A stretch of DNA of 64,000 bases from Allobosea sp. (GTDB lineage Bacteria > Pseudomonadota > Alphaproteobacteria > Rhizobiales > Beijerinckiaceae), in assembly GCF_030695125.1 (NCBI RefSeq), contig NZ_JAUYTP010000085.1, positions 1-64,000 on the forward strand, read 5' to 3'. A program made the position numbers and the translations under genes. Below, one piece after another: positions 24,846 to 34,274 of this stretch. Every line of letters begins with the position of its first letter. The stretch's first letter is position 1. The notes below the pieces were generated by a model. The model ran no database searches, was not told where the DNA came from, and saw nothing but the letters and a program-made list of their open reading frames with translations.

Positions 24846-26330
24846 ATGCGGGTTTTTCTGCGCAAGGCCTTGAAGCGCACGGCGCTTGCCGTGGTGATCG
24901 CCTCGCTCACGCTGCTGGGGCTGCGCATCTACGACAGCCAGCGCGGCGCGCCGCTCGAACCCTGGCACACCCATATCCCCAAGGAGCTGTCGATCGCCGA
25001 GCTCGATCGCGGCGGCTGGCAGGATTACCTGAAAGCCGAGGAGCAGGCCTTTGCCGGTGTCCGCGCGCAGGTGACGCAGAAGCTCGGCCCTGACGAGCGC
25101 GTGCCGGTGAACCGCTATTTCGACGGCAGCCCGATCCATCCGGCGGGGTTCAAGCAGGACTGGAACCGCTCCTATGTGCTCCGGCCCGACGGTCCGCCAC
25201 AGGGCGCCGCCGTCTTCCTGCACGGGCTGACGGATTCGCCCTACAGCCTGCGCCATGTCGCCAGCCAGTATCGCGAGCGCGGTTTCGTGGCGGTGGCGCC
25301 CCGCCTGCCGGGCCATGGCACCGTGCCGGCTGGGCTCACCGAAGTCGATTGGGAGGACTGGCTGGCTGCGACGCGGCTGGCCGTGCGAGAGGCAAGGCGC
25401 CTCGCCGGGCCGTCCGCGCCGGTGCACCTGGTCGGCTTCTCCAATGGTGGGGCGCTCGCCCTCATGCATGCGCTGGAGGCGCTGGATGATGCGAAGCTGC
25501 CGCGGGCCGATCGCCTGGTGCTGATCTCGCCGATGGTCGGGATCACCGCCTTCGCTCGCTTCGCGGGCTTGGCCGCCCTGCCGGCGGTCCTGCCGGCCTT
25601 CGCCAAGGCGGCCTGGCTCAGCGTCCTGCCCGAGTTCAACCCGTTCAAATACAATTCCTTTCCGGTCAACGGCGCACGGCAGTCGCATCTGCTGACGGCG
25701 GCATTGCAGCAGAAGATCCTCAGACAAGCGCGCGAGGGGCGGCTCAAGGACCTGCCGCCGCTCCTGACCTTCCAGTCGGTGATGGATTTCACCGTCTCGA
25801 CCCGCGCGATCATCACCTCGCTCTATGTGCATCTGCCCGCCAATGGCAGCGAGCTCGTGTTGTTCGACCTCAACCGCAGCGCCAAGTTCGGCCCCTTGCT
25901 GAACACCTCCGCCGACACGCTGCTCGGCCGCATGCTGCCCCCGGTGCCCCGGAATTTCCGGCTTGCGGTGATCACCAATGCGAGCCCCGATTCGAGCGAG
26001 GTGATCGAGCGGGTGACCGAGGCCGGCGCCAGCGCGGAAACGGACCGGGCGCTCGGCCTGTCCTATCCGCGCGACGTGTTCTCGCTCTCGCATGTCGCGC
26101 TGCCGTTTCCGCTGACGGACGGGCTCTACGGCATGACGCCCGACCCGGCCGATGATTTCGGCATCCAGCTGGGCTCGGTTGCGGCGCGTGGCGAGCGCGG
26201 CACGCTGATCGTCAATCTGGACGCGCTGCTGCGCATGTCCTCGAACCCGTTCTATCCCTATCTGCTCGGCCGGATCGACGAGCGGCTGGGGGCGCCTGGG
26301 CAGGCGGCCGCGGAGAGGCCGGCGGAGTAG
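24846..26330 (+). CDS. Membrane-anchored or exported alpha/beta hydrolase
   Basis: A 494-residue hydrolase. One N-terminal hydrophobic segment (ALAVVIASLTLLGLRIYDS) anchors or exports it. The fold is recognisable from the oxyanion strand AAVFLHGLTDSPYSLR, the lid region RLPGHGTVPAGLTEVDWEDW and the nucleophile elbow VGFSNGGALALMHAL (Ser). Acid and base residues cannot be assigned with certainty; a His in SLSHVALPFPLTDG is a candidate. The chain is long for a simple esterase. It stands alone, 168 bases after soxA. I would not name a substrate. Confidence 0.8.
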   Translation: MRVFLRKALKRTALAVVIASLTLLGLRIYDSQRGAPLEPWHTHIPKELSIAELDRGGWQDYLKAEEQAFAGVRAQVTQKLGPDERVPVNRYFDGSPIHPAGFKQDWNRSYVLRPDGPPQGAAVFLHGLTDSPYSLRHVASQYRERGFVAVAPRLPGHGTVPAGLTEVDWEDWLAATRLAVREARRLAGPSAPVHLVGFSNGGALALMHALEALDDAKLPRADRLVLISPMVGITAFARFAGLAALPAVLPAFAKAAWLSVLPEFNPFKYNSFPVNGARQSHLLTAALQQKILRQAREGRLKDLPPLLTFQSVMDFTVSTRAIITSLYVHLPANGSELVLFDLNRSAKFGPLLNTSADTLLGRMLPPVPRNFRLAVITNASPDSSEVIERVTEAGASAETDRALGLSYPRDVFSLSHVALPFPLTDGLYGMTPDPADDFGIQLGSVAARGERGTLIVNLDALLRMSSNPFYPYLLGRIDERLGAPGQAAAERPAE

Positions 26331-26612
26331 GGGACTGTCGACCTCGCCGCCCTTTCGCATGAGCCACCCGAGCGCAGCCGCTCCCGATTCCGCCCCGAGC
26401 CGGCTCGTGCCACCAATCGCTCCGGCGATGGCCTGCAGGTCTTCCGCCCTGCCGAATCCGGGCCACGTCGCCGCCGCCCGGGCCGTCTCGACCGCGACAC
26501 GGACGGCCCGGTGCGGATCCGCGATTCGGCTGGATTGCGGAGACCGTCGCGCTATGGTTTTCCTGCTCGGCCCTGCGCGTTCGGACAGGCAGCCTCCGGA
26601 GTGCCGAGATCC

Positions 26613-27491
26613 GTGAACAGCCGTCAGATCGAGACCTTCGTCGCCGTCATGAAGGCCGGCACGATTTCGCGGGCGGCCGAGTTGCTGGGCGTCACCCAGC
26701 CCGGCGTCAGCCGCACCATCGCCGATCTGGAAACCTCGATCGGCTTCCTGCTGTTCGACCGGGTTCGCAACCGCATCGTGCCGACGCCGGAAGGCCGCCT
26801 GCTTTATGAAGAGGTCGCGGCGTCGTTTCGCGGAATGGACAAGATCCGCTCCGCCGCCGCGCGCATCCGCGACCATGGCGCCGGCCAGATCCGTGTCGCC
26901 TCGCTCTCGGCGCTCGGTTTCTCCCTCGTGCCGAAGGCCGTCCGGCGCTTTCGCGACAGGCGCCCCGACACCGCGGTGACTCTGATGGTGCTGCCGTCGC
27001 GTGATGTCCGCGACGGCGTGGCGGCGGGTGAGTTCGACCTCGGTCTGGCCGCCGACGAGGTCGATGTCAGCGGGCTCGTCCACCAGCCCTTCGTCTCGCC
27101 GCGGGCCTTTTGCGCGATGCCTGCTGGCCATACCTTGGCGGAGCGCAGCGTGATCACGCCGCACGACCTCGCCGGCCTCGATTTCGTAGCCTATGTCCCC
27201 GAGGATCGCGCGCGCCAGCGCCTCGACCTGATCATCGCCGAGGCAGGGGCGGCCCCGCCGCGGATCGTCGTCGAAACGATCTACGCCGCCACCGTCTTCG
27301 CGCTCGTCTCGGAAGGTGTCGGCATCGGCCTGGTCAGCCCCTATGCGATCGCGGGCTTCGATCAGTCGCGGGTCGTGCTGCGGCCCTTCGAGCCTGCGGT
27401 ACACAGCAAGAGCGTTCTGCTCCTGCCCTCGGACCGACCCAAATCGCAGCTGGTCCGCGACTTCATCGACTGTCTGATGGCCGAACGCTGA
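26613..27491 (+). CDS. LysR-type transcriptional regulator
   Basis: A 292-residue LysR regulator. GTG 26613 gives the usual N-terminus (NSRQIETFVAVMKAG); GTG 26601 is possible. The winged helix-turn-helix is RAAELLGVTQPGVSRTIADL at about residues 18-38, followed by a linker helix and a periplasmic-binding-protein-like effector domain (IRVASLSALGFSLVPKAV, FDLGLAADEVDVSGL). It lies upstream of, and in the same direction as, a PLP enzyme and an amino-acid binding protein, with a T-N11-A box in the 109-base gap, so it probably controls them. It resembles the second LysR at 56755 in its N-terminal sequence. The 282 bases upstream hold nothing I can support. Confidence 0.9.
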   Translation: MNSRQIETFVAVMKAGTISRAAELLGVTQPGVSRTIADLETSIGFLLFDRVRNRIVPTPEGRLLYEEVAASFRGMDKIRSAAARIRDHGAGQIRVASLSALGFSLVPKAVRRFRDRRPDTAVTLMVLPSRDVRDGVAAGEFDLGLAADEVDVSGLVHQPFVSPRAFCAMPAGHTLAERSVITPHDLAGLDFVAYVPEDRARQRLDLIIAEAGAAPPRIVVETIYAATVFALVSEGVGIGLVSPYAIAGFDQSRVVLRPFEPAVHSKSVLLLPSDRPKSQLVRDFIDCLMAER

Positions 27492-27511
27492 GCCGACTGA
27501 TCGACCGACGC

Positions 27512-27527
27512 CATAACATCAGAGCAT
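27512..27527. promoter_or_regulatory. Candidate LysR box upstream of the PLP-enzyme gene
   Basis: CATAACAT-N6-AT, containing a T-N11-A core (T27514, A27526), lies about 75 bases before the start codon at 27601. The same pattern with identical spacing occurs upstream of the other LysR-linked operon at 57712-57727. Confidence 0.5.
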
Positions 27528-27600
27528 CGGCTTATGCCTTTCGCCTGATTGCGGCATTCCGGCGATCGCTTACGCATGGTCCCACGAAGGGATTCCCACC

Positions 27601-28785
27601 ATGCATGACTCCACCCGTTGCGTTCACCACCCGGCCGTCAACGAGGAAGGCTACGCCTCGCTGGCCGTGCCGACGCATCGCGCCTCGACCATCGTCTACA
27701 AGGACGCGGCGAGCTTCGCGGCGCGCAAATACCGCGGCTTCGACGGCTACACCTACGGGCTGCACGGCACGCCGACGACCCGCACGCTGGAGGCGCAGCT
27801 CACCGCCCTGCATGACGGCGTGCGCACCGTGCTGGTGCCGTCGGGCCAGGCGGCGGTGACGATGGTGATGCTCGCCGTTCTGATGCCGGGCGACAAGGTG
27901 CTGATCCCCGACCATGTCTATCCGCCGGTGCGCAGCTTCTGCGAGGATTACCTGAAGCCGCGCGGCATCGCCTATGGCGTCTATGACCCGCTGGTCGGGG
28001 CCGGCATCGCCGATCTCATCGACGCGGCGACGAAGCTTGTCTGGGTCGAGTCGCCGGGTTCGGGCACGATGGAGGTGCAGGACGTGCCCGCCATCGTGAA
28101 GGCCGCCAAAGCCAAGGGCTGTCTCGTCGGCTGCGACAACACCTGGGCGACGCCGCTCCTCTTCAAGCCGCTGGCCCATGGCGCCGATTTCGCCTGCGAG
28201 GCCCTGACCAAATATGTCGGTGGCCATTCCGACCTGCTGCTCGGCTCGATCACCGTGTCCGACATGGCGCTTCGCCAGAAGCTGAAGGAGCTCCTGCGCG
28301 GCTATGGCGTCGGCGTCTCGCCCGACGAATGCCAGCTCGCCTTGCGCGGCATCGAGACGATGGCGCTGCGCGTCGCGCATATGGGCCGGGTCTCGGAGGA
28401 TTTCGCCCGGCGCCTGACGCATTCGCCGGCGGTCGAGACCGTGCTGCACCCGGCGCTGCCCTCCTGCCCCGGCCATGAATTCTGGGCGCGCGATATGGGC
28501 CGCTCCTCGGGCGTGTTCAGCCTCGTGCTGAAGCCGGTGCCGGAGGAGGCGCTGGAGGCCGCGCTGACGGCGCTGAAGGTCTTTGCCATTGGCGCCTCCT
28601 GGGGCGGCACGCGCAGCCTGATCGCGCCGATGGCGGTGAAGGGCGACCGCAGCGTCGTGCCCTGGACGCCCGAGGGCACAGTGCTGCGCATCAGCATCGG
28701 TCTGGAGGACGAGGACGACCTCTGGGCCGATCTCGACGCGCTGCTGGTCGCGCTCGAACCCAAGCCGGCCGTCAAGGTCGCCTGA
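27601..28785 (+). CDS. Trans-sulfuration PLP enzyme, cystathionine beta-lyase-like
   Basis: A 394-residue Cys/Met-metabolism PLP-dependent enzyme. Family landmarks: RKYRGFDGYTYGLHGTPTTR near residue 45, the cofactor phosphate loop VPSGQAAVTMVML, the aspartate that pairs with PLP in CDNTWATPLL, and the Schiff-base lysine in ALTKYVGGHSDLLLG. The C-terminal IGASWGGTRSLIAP is typical of cystathionine beta-lyases (MetC type), which cleave cystathionine or other cysteine conjugates to a thiol, pyruvate and ammonia. It is followed by an amino-acid binding protein and preceded by a LysR gene, suggesting use of an imported sulfur amino acid rather than housekeeping methionine synthesis. Confidence 0.88.
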   Translation: MHDSTRCVHHPAVNEEGYASLAVPTHRASTIVYKDAASFAARKYRGFDGYTYGLHGTPTTRTLEAQLTALHDGVRTVLVPSGQAAVTMVMLAVLMPGDKVLIPDHVYPPVRSFCEDYLKPRGIAYGVYDPLVGAGIADLIDAATKLVWVESPGSGTMEVQDVPAIVKAAKAKGCLVGCDNTWATPLLFKPLAHGADFACEALTKYVGGHSDLLLGSITVSDMALRQKLKELLRGYGVGVSPDECQLALRGIETMALRVAHMGRVSEDFARRLTHSPAVETVLHPALPSCPGHEFWARDMGRSSGVFSLVLKPVPEEALEAALTALKVFAIGASWGGTRSLIAPMAVKGDRSVVPWTPEGTVLRISIGLEDEDDLWADLDALLVALEPKPAVKVA

Positions 28786-28800
28786 GACAAGACAAGACAA
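28786..28800. repeat. Short tandem repeat (GACAA)x3
   Basis: Three exact copies of GACAA directly follow the stop codon of the PLP-enzyme gene. It may vary by slippage but has no obvious role. Confidence 0.6.
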
Positions 28801-28888
28801 GCCGGGATGAGACCGACGCGGCGGGCATGCGCCCGCTGCGCGAGGAGAGCTGTGCCTGACGACGACTGCCATAAAACAGGGGAACACC

Positions 28889-29905
28889 ATGAAACACGCG
28901 CTTATCGGGCTGACTGTGATCGCGGCGCTGGCCACACCGGCCGCCGCCCAGACCAGCGGCACGCTCGCCAAGATCAAGGAGCGCGGCCACGTCATCTGCG
29001 GCACGAGCCCCGGCGTCGCCGGCTTCTCGATCCAGGACGCGGCCGGTCGCTGGAACGGCTTCGACATTGACATCTGCCGCGCGCTCGCGGTCGCGATCTT
29101 CAACGACCAGGACAAGGCGAAGTTCGTGCCCCTGACGTCCAAGGACCGGCTGATCGCCCTGCAGGGCGGCGAGATCGACGTCCTCCCGCGCACCACGACC
29201 TGGACGCTGTCGCGCAATCTCGGCCAGGGCGTCACCTTCACCGCCGTCAACTACTATGACGGGCAGGGCTTCATGGTGGCAAAGAAGCTGGGTGTCACGA
29301 GCGCGTCCCAGCTCGACGGCGCCTCCATCTGCGTCGCGCAGGGCACGACCAGCGAACTCAACCTCGCCGACTACTTCCGCAAGCTCGGCATGAAATACGA
29401 GCCCGCCGCCTTCGCGACCTCGGAGGAGGCGCTGAAGGCCTATGAGGCCGGACGCTGCGACGCCTATACGACGGATGTTTCGGCGCTCGCCGCGGTCAAG
29501 CTGAAGCTGCAGAACCCTGAGGCCTACGAGGTTCTGCCCGAGGTCATCTCCAAGGAGCCGCTGGGGCCATGGGTCCGCACCGGCGACGAGGGCTGGTTCA
29601 ACCTCGTGCGCTGGACTGTGGCCGCTCTGGTCAACGCCGAGGAACTGGGCGTGACGCAGGCCAATATCCGCGAGATGAGCCAGTCCACCAATCCCGAGAT
29701 CCGGCGCTTTCTCGGGCAGGACGGCAAGTTCGGCGAAGCGATGGGGGTGACCAACGACTGGGTCGTGCGGATCATCGCCACCGTCGGCAATTATGGCGAA
29801 TCCTTCGATCGCTATCTGGGCGAGCAGTCGCGCCTGAAACTGAAGCGTGGTCCCAACGCGCTGTGGACCAAGGGCGGCCTCCAGTACAGCCCGCCGTTCC
29901 GCTGA
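28889..29905 (+). CDS. Amino-acid ABC transporter substrate-binding protein (AapJ-like)
   Basis: A 338-residue periplasmic binding protein with a clean signal peptide (LIGLTVIAALATPAAAQ). The family 3 pattern is clear: LAKIKERGHVICGTSPGVAG, GFDIDICRALAVAIF, the ligand-pocket stretch LTSKDRLIALQGGEIDVLPR and AYEAGRCDAYTTD. Its length and C-terminal GLQYSPPFR match the general L-amino-acid binding proteins of rhizobia. No permease or ATPase gene accompanies it here, so it must share membrane components encoded elsewhere. Neighbouring PLP lyase suggests a sulfur-containing amino acid as ligand; this is inference. Confidence 0.9.
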   Translation: MKHALIGLTVIAALATPAAAQTSGTLAKIKERGHVICGTSPGVAGFSIQDAAGRWNGFDIDICRALAVAIFNDQDKAKFVPLTSKDRLIALQGGEIDVLPRTTTWTLSRNLGQGVTFTAVNYYDGQGFMVAKKLGVTSASQLDGASICVAQGTTSELNLADYFRKLGMKYEPAAFATSEEALKAYEAGRCDAYTTDVSALAAVKLKLQNPEAYEVLPEVISKEPLGPWVRTGDEGWFNLVRWTVAALVNAEELGVTQANIREMSQSTNPEIRRFLGQDGKFGEAMGVTNDWVVRIIATVGNYGESFDRYLGEQSRLKLKRGPNALWTKGGLQYSPPFR

Positions 29906-30379
29906 GACAGACCGGACCTGCGGCGGCCGCGCGCCCGCAGATCGGCCGGCGCCGATCAACGCGATCCTGACCATCCCGCCCGCTGGCCGACGAGGCCCGT
30001 GGGCGGATGCATGGACGAGGGCGACACATCAAGGCCGAGCGCCAGGGCCCGGTGACGCCGTCACGATCTTCGAACGGCGCGGGCCCGTCGCCTCGTTTTC
30101 GGATCGATGCGCCCGCCCGCAGGGAAGCCTCTGTGCGCGATCGTTGGCATGGTTCTGCCTGGCGAAAGACGGCTTCGCGCGCGATGCGATCGCTTGCGCG
30201 CAGGTGCCGCGATCGTGAGCGAGCGTCATCACGGCAATCGCGCATCGGGCTGGAACGTTTCCAAACTCTGAGTGGTTGAGGGGCCAGTCATCCGCGCAGC
30301 GCGGCATGTGGCGACAGCGTCCTCAAGCGGCGCGGGTCGTCGCGCCGTCGCAGCGAGCGCCCCCATCCTCGGAGAACTC
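29906..30379. other. Gene-free stretch before the pao operon
   Basis: 474 bases with only short, unsupported open frames. A hairpin at 29940-29957 probably ends the upstream transcript. The right part (about 30240-30300) is somewhat less GC-rich and is where the promoter of the pao operon should lie. I could not pick out a convincing operator or small RNA. Confidence 0.55.
29940..29957. terminator. Hairpin after the amino-acid binding protein gene
   Basis: GATCGGC and GCCGATC form a perfect 7-bp stem with a CGGC loop, 35 bases past the stop codon. No T-tract follows. Confidence 0.45.
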
Positions 30380-31030
30380 ATGCAATTTCCCAGCGACATG
30401 GCGGCGACACGCCGCGACATGCTGATCGGCACAGCCGCCGCGATGGCCACCACATCGTCGGGCTCGCGGCTGGCGGCCCAGACACCCGGCACGCCGGCGT
30501 CCAACGATCTGGCCCCCGTGATCTCGCGCGTTTCCTTCGAGGTCAACGGCGCCAGGCGCGAACTCAGCCTCGACGCGCGCACGACATTGCTCGACGCCTT
30601 GCGCGAGCACCTGCATCTGACGGGAACCAAGAAGGGCTGCGATCATGGCCAGTGCGGCGCCTGCACGGTCATCGTCGATGGCCGGCGCGTCAATTCCTGC
30701 CTGACGCTCGCCGTCATGCATGAGGGCAACACGGTCACCACCATCGAGGGTCTGGGCACCCCCGACAATCTGCACCCGATGCAGGCGGCCTTCGTCAAGC
30801 ATGACGGCTACCAGTGCGGCTATTGCACGCCGGGCCAGATCTGTTCGGCGGTCGTCGTGCTGGACGAGATCAAGGCCGGCGTCCCCAGCCATGTCAGCGC
30901 CGATCTCAACGCGGCGCCGGAGGGCACCGAGGCCGAGATCCGGGAGCGCATGAGCGGGAACATCTGCCGCTGCGGCGCCTACCCCAACATCGTCGACGCC
31001 ATCACCGAAGTCTCAGGGAGGAAGGCATGA
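30380..31030 (+). CDS. paoA: PaoA-type 2Fe-2S subunit of periplasmic aldehyde oxidoreductase
   Basis: A 216-residue iron-sulfur subunit of the xanthine-oxidase family. ATG 30380 follows GGAG with good spacing. It begins with a Tat signal ([20 protein letters not shown]), so the enzyme is exported folded. First cluster ligands are Cys87, Cys92, Cys95 and Cys107 (CDHGQCGAC); the second cluster uses Cys146, Cys149, Cys196 and Cys198. The 216-residue length and the [20 protein letters not shown] stretch match PaoA rather than the shorter Ior type. It is first in a three-gene operon and overlaps the next gene by four bases. Confidence 0.93.
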   Translation: MQFPSDMAATRRDMLIGTAAAMATTSSGSRLAAQTPGTPASNDLAPVISRVSFEVNGARRELSLDARTTLLDALREHLHLTGTKKGCDHGQCGACTVIVDGRRVNSCLTLAVMHEGNTVTTIEGLGTPDNLHPMQAAFVKHDGYQCGYCTPGQICSAVVVLDEIKAGVPSHVSADLNAAPEGTEAEIRERMSGNICRCGAYPNIVDAITEVSGRKA

Positions 31031-31977
31031 AATCCTTCACCTACGAACGCGCCACCACGCCGACCGAAGCCGCTGCGGGCGCCGCCCGCAACCCGGGCGC
31101 GCGCTTCATCGCCGGCGGCACCAATCTGCTCGACCTGATGAAGCTCGAGATCGAGACGCCGCGCCATCTGATCGACGTCAACGACCTGTCCCTCGACACC
31201 ATCGCGCCGACGCCGGAGGGCGGGCTGCGCATCGGGGCGCTGGTCCGCAACACCGATCTCGCGGCCGATGCCCGTGTCCGGCGCGATTACGGCGTGCTGT
31301 CGCGGGCGCTGCTCGCCGGCGCCTCGGGTCAGCTGCGCAACAAGGCGACGACTGCGGGCAATCTGCTGCAGCGCACCCGCTGCCCCTATTTCTACGACAC
31401 CAACCAGCCCTGCAACAAGCGCCGGCCCGGCAGCGGCTGTGCTGCGCTCGACGGCTACAGCCGCTCGCTGGCTGTCGTCGGCGCCAGCGAGGCCTGCATC
31501 GCGACCTATCCCGGCGACATGGCCGTGGCGATGCGCGTGCTCGATGCGAAGGTCGAGACCGTGAAGCCCGATGGCGCGACGCGCGCCATCCCGATCGCCG
31601 AATTCTACCGCGCCCCCGGCGACACGCCGCATCTCGAGACGACGCTAACGACCGGCGAGTTGATCACGGCCGTGACGCTGCCCCAGCCCGTTGGCGGCAA
31701 GCAGATCTACCGCAAGGTACGTGACCGCGCCTCCTATGCCTTCGCGCTGGTCTCCGTCGCCGCGATCGTCCAGCCCGATGGGTCGGGTCGCGTCACGGTC
31801 GGCGGCGTCGCCCACAAGCCCTGGCGCATCGAATCCGCCGAGGCGCGCCTGCGCGACGGTGCCAAGCCCGTGACCGACGCTCTGCTGGCGAACGCCCGCA
31901 CCACCAAAGACAACGCATTCAAGCTCCCGCTGGTCGAGCGCACGCTCGCCGCCGTGCTTGCCGAAGCGAGGGCCTGA
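31027..31977 (+). CDS. paoB: PaoB-type FAD subunit of aldehyde oxidoreductase
   Basis: A 316-residue FAD-binding subunit. The FAD site is seen in [17 protein letters not shown] (residues 25-41) and [20 protein letters not shown] (99-118). As in PaoB of E. coli, it has an inserted cysteine set, Cys119, Cys129, Cys138 and Cys157 ([20 protein letters not shown] region), which in that family holds a 4Fe-4S cluster. It relays electrons from the iron-sulfur subunit to an acceptor. The start ATG overlaps the paoA stop. Confidence 0.93.
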   Translation: MKSFTYERATTPTEAAAGAARNPGARFIAGGTNLLDLMKLEIETPRHLIDVNDLSLDTIAPTPEGGLRIGALVRNTDLAADARVRRDYGVLSRALLAGASGQLRNKATTAGNLLQRTRCPYFYDTNQPCNKRRPGSGCAALDGYSRSLAVVGASEACIATYPGDMAVAMRVLDAKVETVKPDGATRAIPIAEFYRAPGDTPHLETTLTTGELITAVTLPQPVGGKQIYRKVRDRASYAFALVSVAAIVQPDGSGRVTVGGVAHKPWRIESAEARLRDGAKPVTDALLANARTTKDNAFKLPLVERTLAAVLAEARA

Positions 31978-31981
31978 CGCC

Positions 31982-34189
31982 ATGAAGTTCGACACACCCG
32001 CCACCACGAACCCGATCGATCGGCTGAAGGTCGTCGGCCAGCCGCTGGACCGGATCGACGGGCCGCTCAAGGTCACCGGCACGGCGCGCTACGCCTATGA
32101 GCAACACGACGTCGCGCCCAACCAGGCCTATGGCCATGTCGTCGGCGCCGCCATCGCCAAGGGCCGCATCGTCGCGATGGACCTCGCGGCCGCCCGCCAG
32201 GCACCCGGGGTTCTGACGATCGTCACCGCCGAGACCGCGGGCAAGCTCGACAAGGGCGACTACAACACCGCGAAGCTGCTGGGCGGGCCGGAGATCGAGC
32301 ATTATCACCAGGCCGTGGCGCTGGTCGTCGCGGAGACTTTCGAGCAGGCCCGCGCGGCGGCACAACTGGTCGTGGTGCGCTATGCCGAGACCAAGGGCGC
32401 CTTCGATCTCGGAGCCGCCAAGGACGGGGCGCCCGACGCGCCGTCCGAGGACGAAAGCCCGACGCAGACCGCGGTCGGCGATTTCGACAAGGCGCTGGCC
32501 GCAGCGGCGGTGACGCTCGACCAGAGCTATTCGACGCCCGACCAATCCCACGCGATGATGGAGCCGCACGCCTCGGTCGCCCATTGGGAGAGCGACAAGC
32601 TGACGCTGTGGACGTCCAACCAGATGATCGCCTGGACCGTCGGCGATCTCGCCAAGACGCTGCGCATCCCCAAGGAGAACGTCCGGCTGGTCTCGCCGTT
32701 CATCGGCGGCGGCTTCGGCGGCAAGTTGTTTCTCCGCAGCGATGCGGTGCTGGCGGCGCTCGGCGCCCGCGCGGCGCGGCGGCCGGTGAAGGTCGCCTTG
32801 CAGCGGCCGCTGATCTTCAACAACACCACCCATCGCCCCGCCACGATCCAGCGCATCCGCATCGGCGCCACGGCCGACGGTAAGATCACCGCCATCGGCC
32901 ATGAGAGCTGGTCGGGCGACCTGAAAGAGGGCCAGCCGGAACTCGCGACCCAGCAGACGAAGCTGCTCTATGCCGGCGCCAACCGGATGACCTCGCTGAA
33001 GCTCGCGGTGCTCGATCTGCCGGAAGGCAATGCGATGCGCGCGCCCGGTGAAGCGCCGGGCCTGATGGCGTTGGAAATCGCCATGGACGAGATGGCCGAG
33101 AAGCTGAAGCTCGATCCCGTCGCGTTCCGTATCCTCAACGACACGCAGGTCGATCCCGAGAAGCCCAAGGTGGCGTTTTCGCAGCGGCATCTCGTCGAAT
33201 GTCTGCGTCAGGGCGCCGAGCGCTTTGGCTGGGACAAGCGCTCGGTCAAGCCTGGAACCACGCGCGACGGCAAATGGCTCGTCGGCATGGGCGTGGCTGC
33301 CGCGTTCCGTGGCAATCTGGTGATGAAATCGGGTGCCCGCGTCACGCTCGGGACGGACGGCGTCGTCACCGTCTTCTCGGACATGACCGATATCGGCACC
33401 GGCAGCTACACCATCATGGCGCAGACCGCCGCCGAGATGATGGGGCTGCCCATCGACAAGGTGAAGGTCGAGCTGGGCGATTCGACATTCCCCGCCTCGG
33501 CCGGGTCGGGCGGGCAATGGGGCGCCAATTCGGCGACGTCGGGCGTCTACGCGGCCTGCGTCAAGCTGCGCGAGGCGGTGGTGCAGAAGCTCGGCTTCAA
33601 CTCTGCCGACGCGGTGTTCGAGGATGGGGCGGTCAAGGCCGGCAACCGCGCCGTCCCGCTGACCCAGGCCGTCGGCGACGGCGCGATCACGGTCGAGGAC
33701 ACCATCGAGTTCGGCGATCTCGACAAGACGTACTCGCAGGCAACCTTCGGCGGGCATTTCGTCGAAGTCGGCGTCGATGCCGCCACGGGCGAGGTCCGCC
33801 TGCGGCGCATGCTGGCGGTCTGCTCGGCGGGCCGCATCCTCAATCCGAAATCGGCCCGCAGCCAGGTCATCGGCGCGATGACGATGGGCGCCGGCGCGGC
33901 CCTGATGGAGCATCTCGTCGTCGACAAGCGACGCGGCTTCTTCGTCAACCACGATCTCGCCGGCTACGAGGTGCCGGTTCATGCCGACATCCCCCATCAG
34001 GAGGTCGTCTTCCTCGACGAAACCGATCCGATGTCCTCGCCGATGAAGGCCAAGGGCGTCGGCGAGCTCGGCATTTGCGGCGTGGGTGCTGCCATCGCCA
34101 ACGCGATCTACAACGCGACGGGCATCCGCATGCGCGACTACCCGATCACGCTCGACAAGCTGATCGACAGGCTGCCCGCGGTGGCCTGA
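31982..34189 (+). CDS. paoC: PaoC-type molybdopterin-binding subunit of aldehyde oxidoreductase
   Basis: A 735-residue catalytic subunit carrying the molybdenum cofactor. It opens with the family's VVGQPLDRIDGPLKVTGTAR segment, has IGGGFGGKLFLRSDAV, AMRAPGEAPGLMALEIAMDE and GANSATSGVYAACVKLR, and ends with KGVGELGICGVGAAIANAIY, where the Glu is the catalytic base. With PaoA and PaoB it would oxidise aromatic or aliphatic aldehydes in the periplasm as a detoxification step. No PaoD-like cofactor-insertion chaperone gene follows, so maturation must use one encoded elsewhere. It ends facing an ABC operon across a terminator. Confidence 0.94.
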   Translation: MKFDTPATTNPIDRLKVVGQPLDRIDGPLKVTGTARYAYEQHDVAPNQAYGHVVGAAIAKGRIVAMDLAAARQAPGVLTIVTAETAGKLDKGDYNTAKLLGGPEIEHYHQAVALVVAETFEQARAAAQLVVVRYAETKGAFDLGAAKDGAPDAPSEDESPTQTAVGDFDKALAAAAVTLDQSYSTPDQSHAMMEPHASVAHWESDKLTLWTSNQMIAWTVGDLAKTLRIPKENVRLVSPFIGGGFGGKLFLRSDAVLAALGARAARRPVKVALQRPLIFNNTTHRPATIQRIRIGATADGKITAIGHESWSGDLKEGQPELATQQTKLLYAGANRMTSLKLAVLDLPEGNAMRAPGEAPGLMALEIAMDEMAEKLKLDPVAFRILNDTQVDPEKPKVAFSQRHLVECLRQGAERFGWDKRSVKPGTTRDGKWLVGMGVAAAFRGNLVMKSGARVTLGTDGVVTVFSDMTDIGTGSYTIMAQTAAEMMGLPIDKVKVELGDSTFPASAGSGGQWGANSATSGVYAACVKLREAVVQKLGFNSADAVFEDGAVKAGNRAVPLTQAVGDGAITVEDTIEFGDLDKTYSQATFGGHFVEVGVDAATGEVRLRRMLAVCSAGRILNPKSARSQVIGAMTMGAGAALMEHLVVDKRRGFFVNHDLAGYEVPVHADIPHQEVVFLDETDPMSSPMKAKGVGELGICGVGAAIANAIYNATGIRMRDYPITLDKLIDRLPAVA

Positions 34190-34194
34190 AGGCT

Positions 34195-34220
34195 GACGCT
34201 CCGGCCGTCGTCGGAGCGTC
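34195..34220. terminator. Bidirectional terminator between paoC and the ABC operon
   Basis: GACGCTCCG and CGGAGCGTC make a perfect 9-bp stem around an 8-base loop in the 85-base gap between two convergent genes. Flanks are short on T, but stem and position are convincing. Confidence 0.65.
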
Positions 34221-34274
34221 CGTTCCTGCGGTGATGGCGGGAGGCGAGGGCGGTCGCGATGCGCCCTCGCCCTG

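Noticed and set aside
23799-27404. A 1201-codon minus-strand frame opposite soxA, the hydrolase and LysR genes
   Set aside because: It crosses three unrelated real genes and a palindromic repeat. Composition is that of a shadow.
28786-28800. (GACAA)x3 as a possible phase-variable tract
   Set aside because: Three copies lying after a stop codon cannot switch a reading frame, and there is no promoter role evident.
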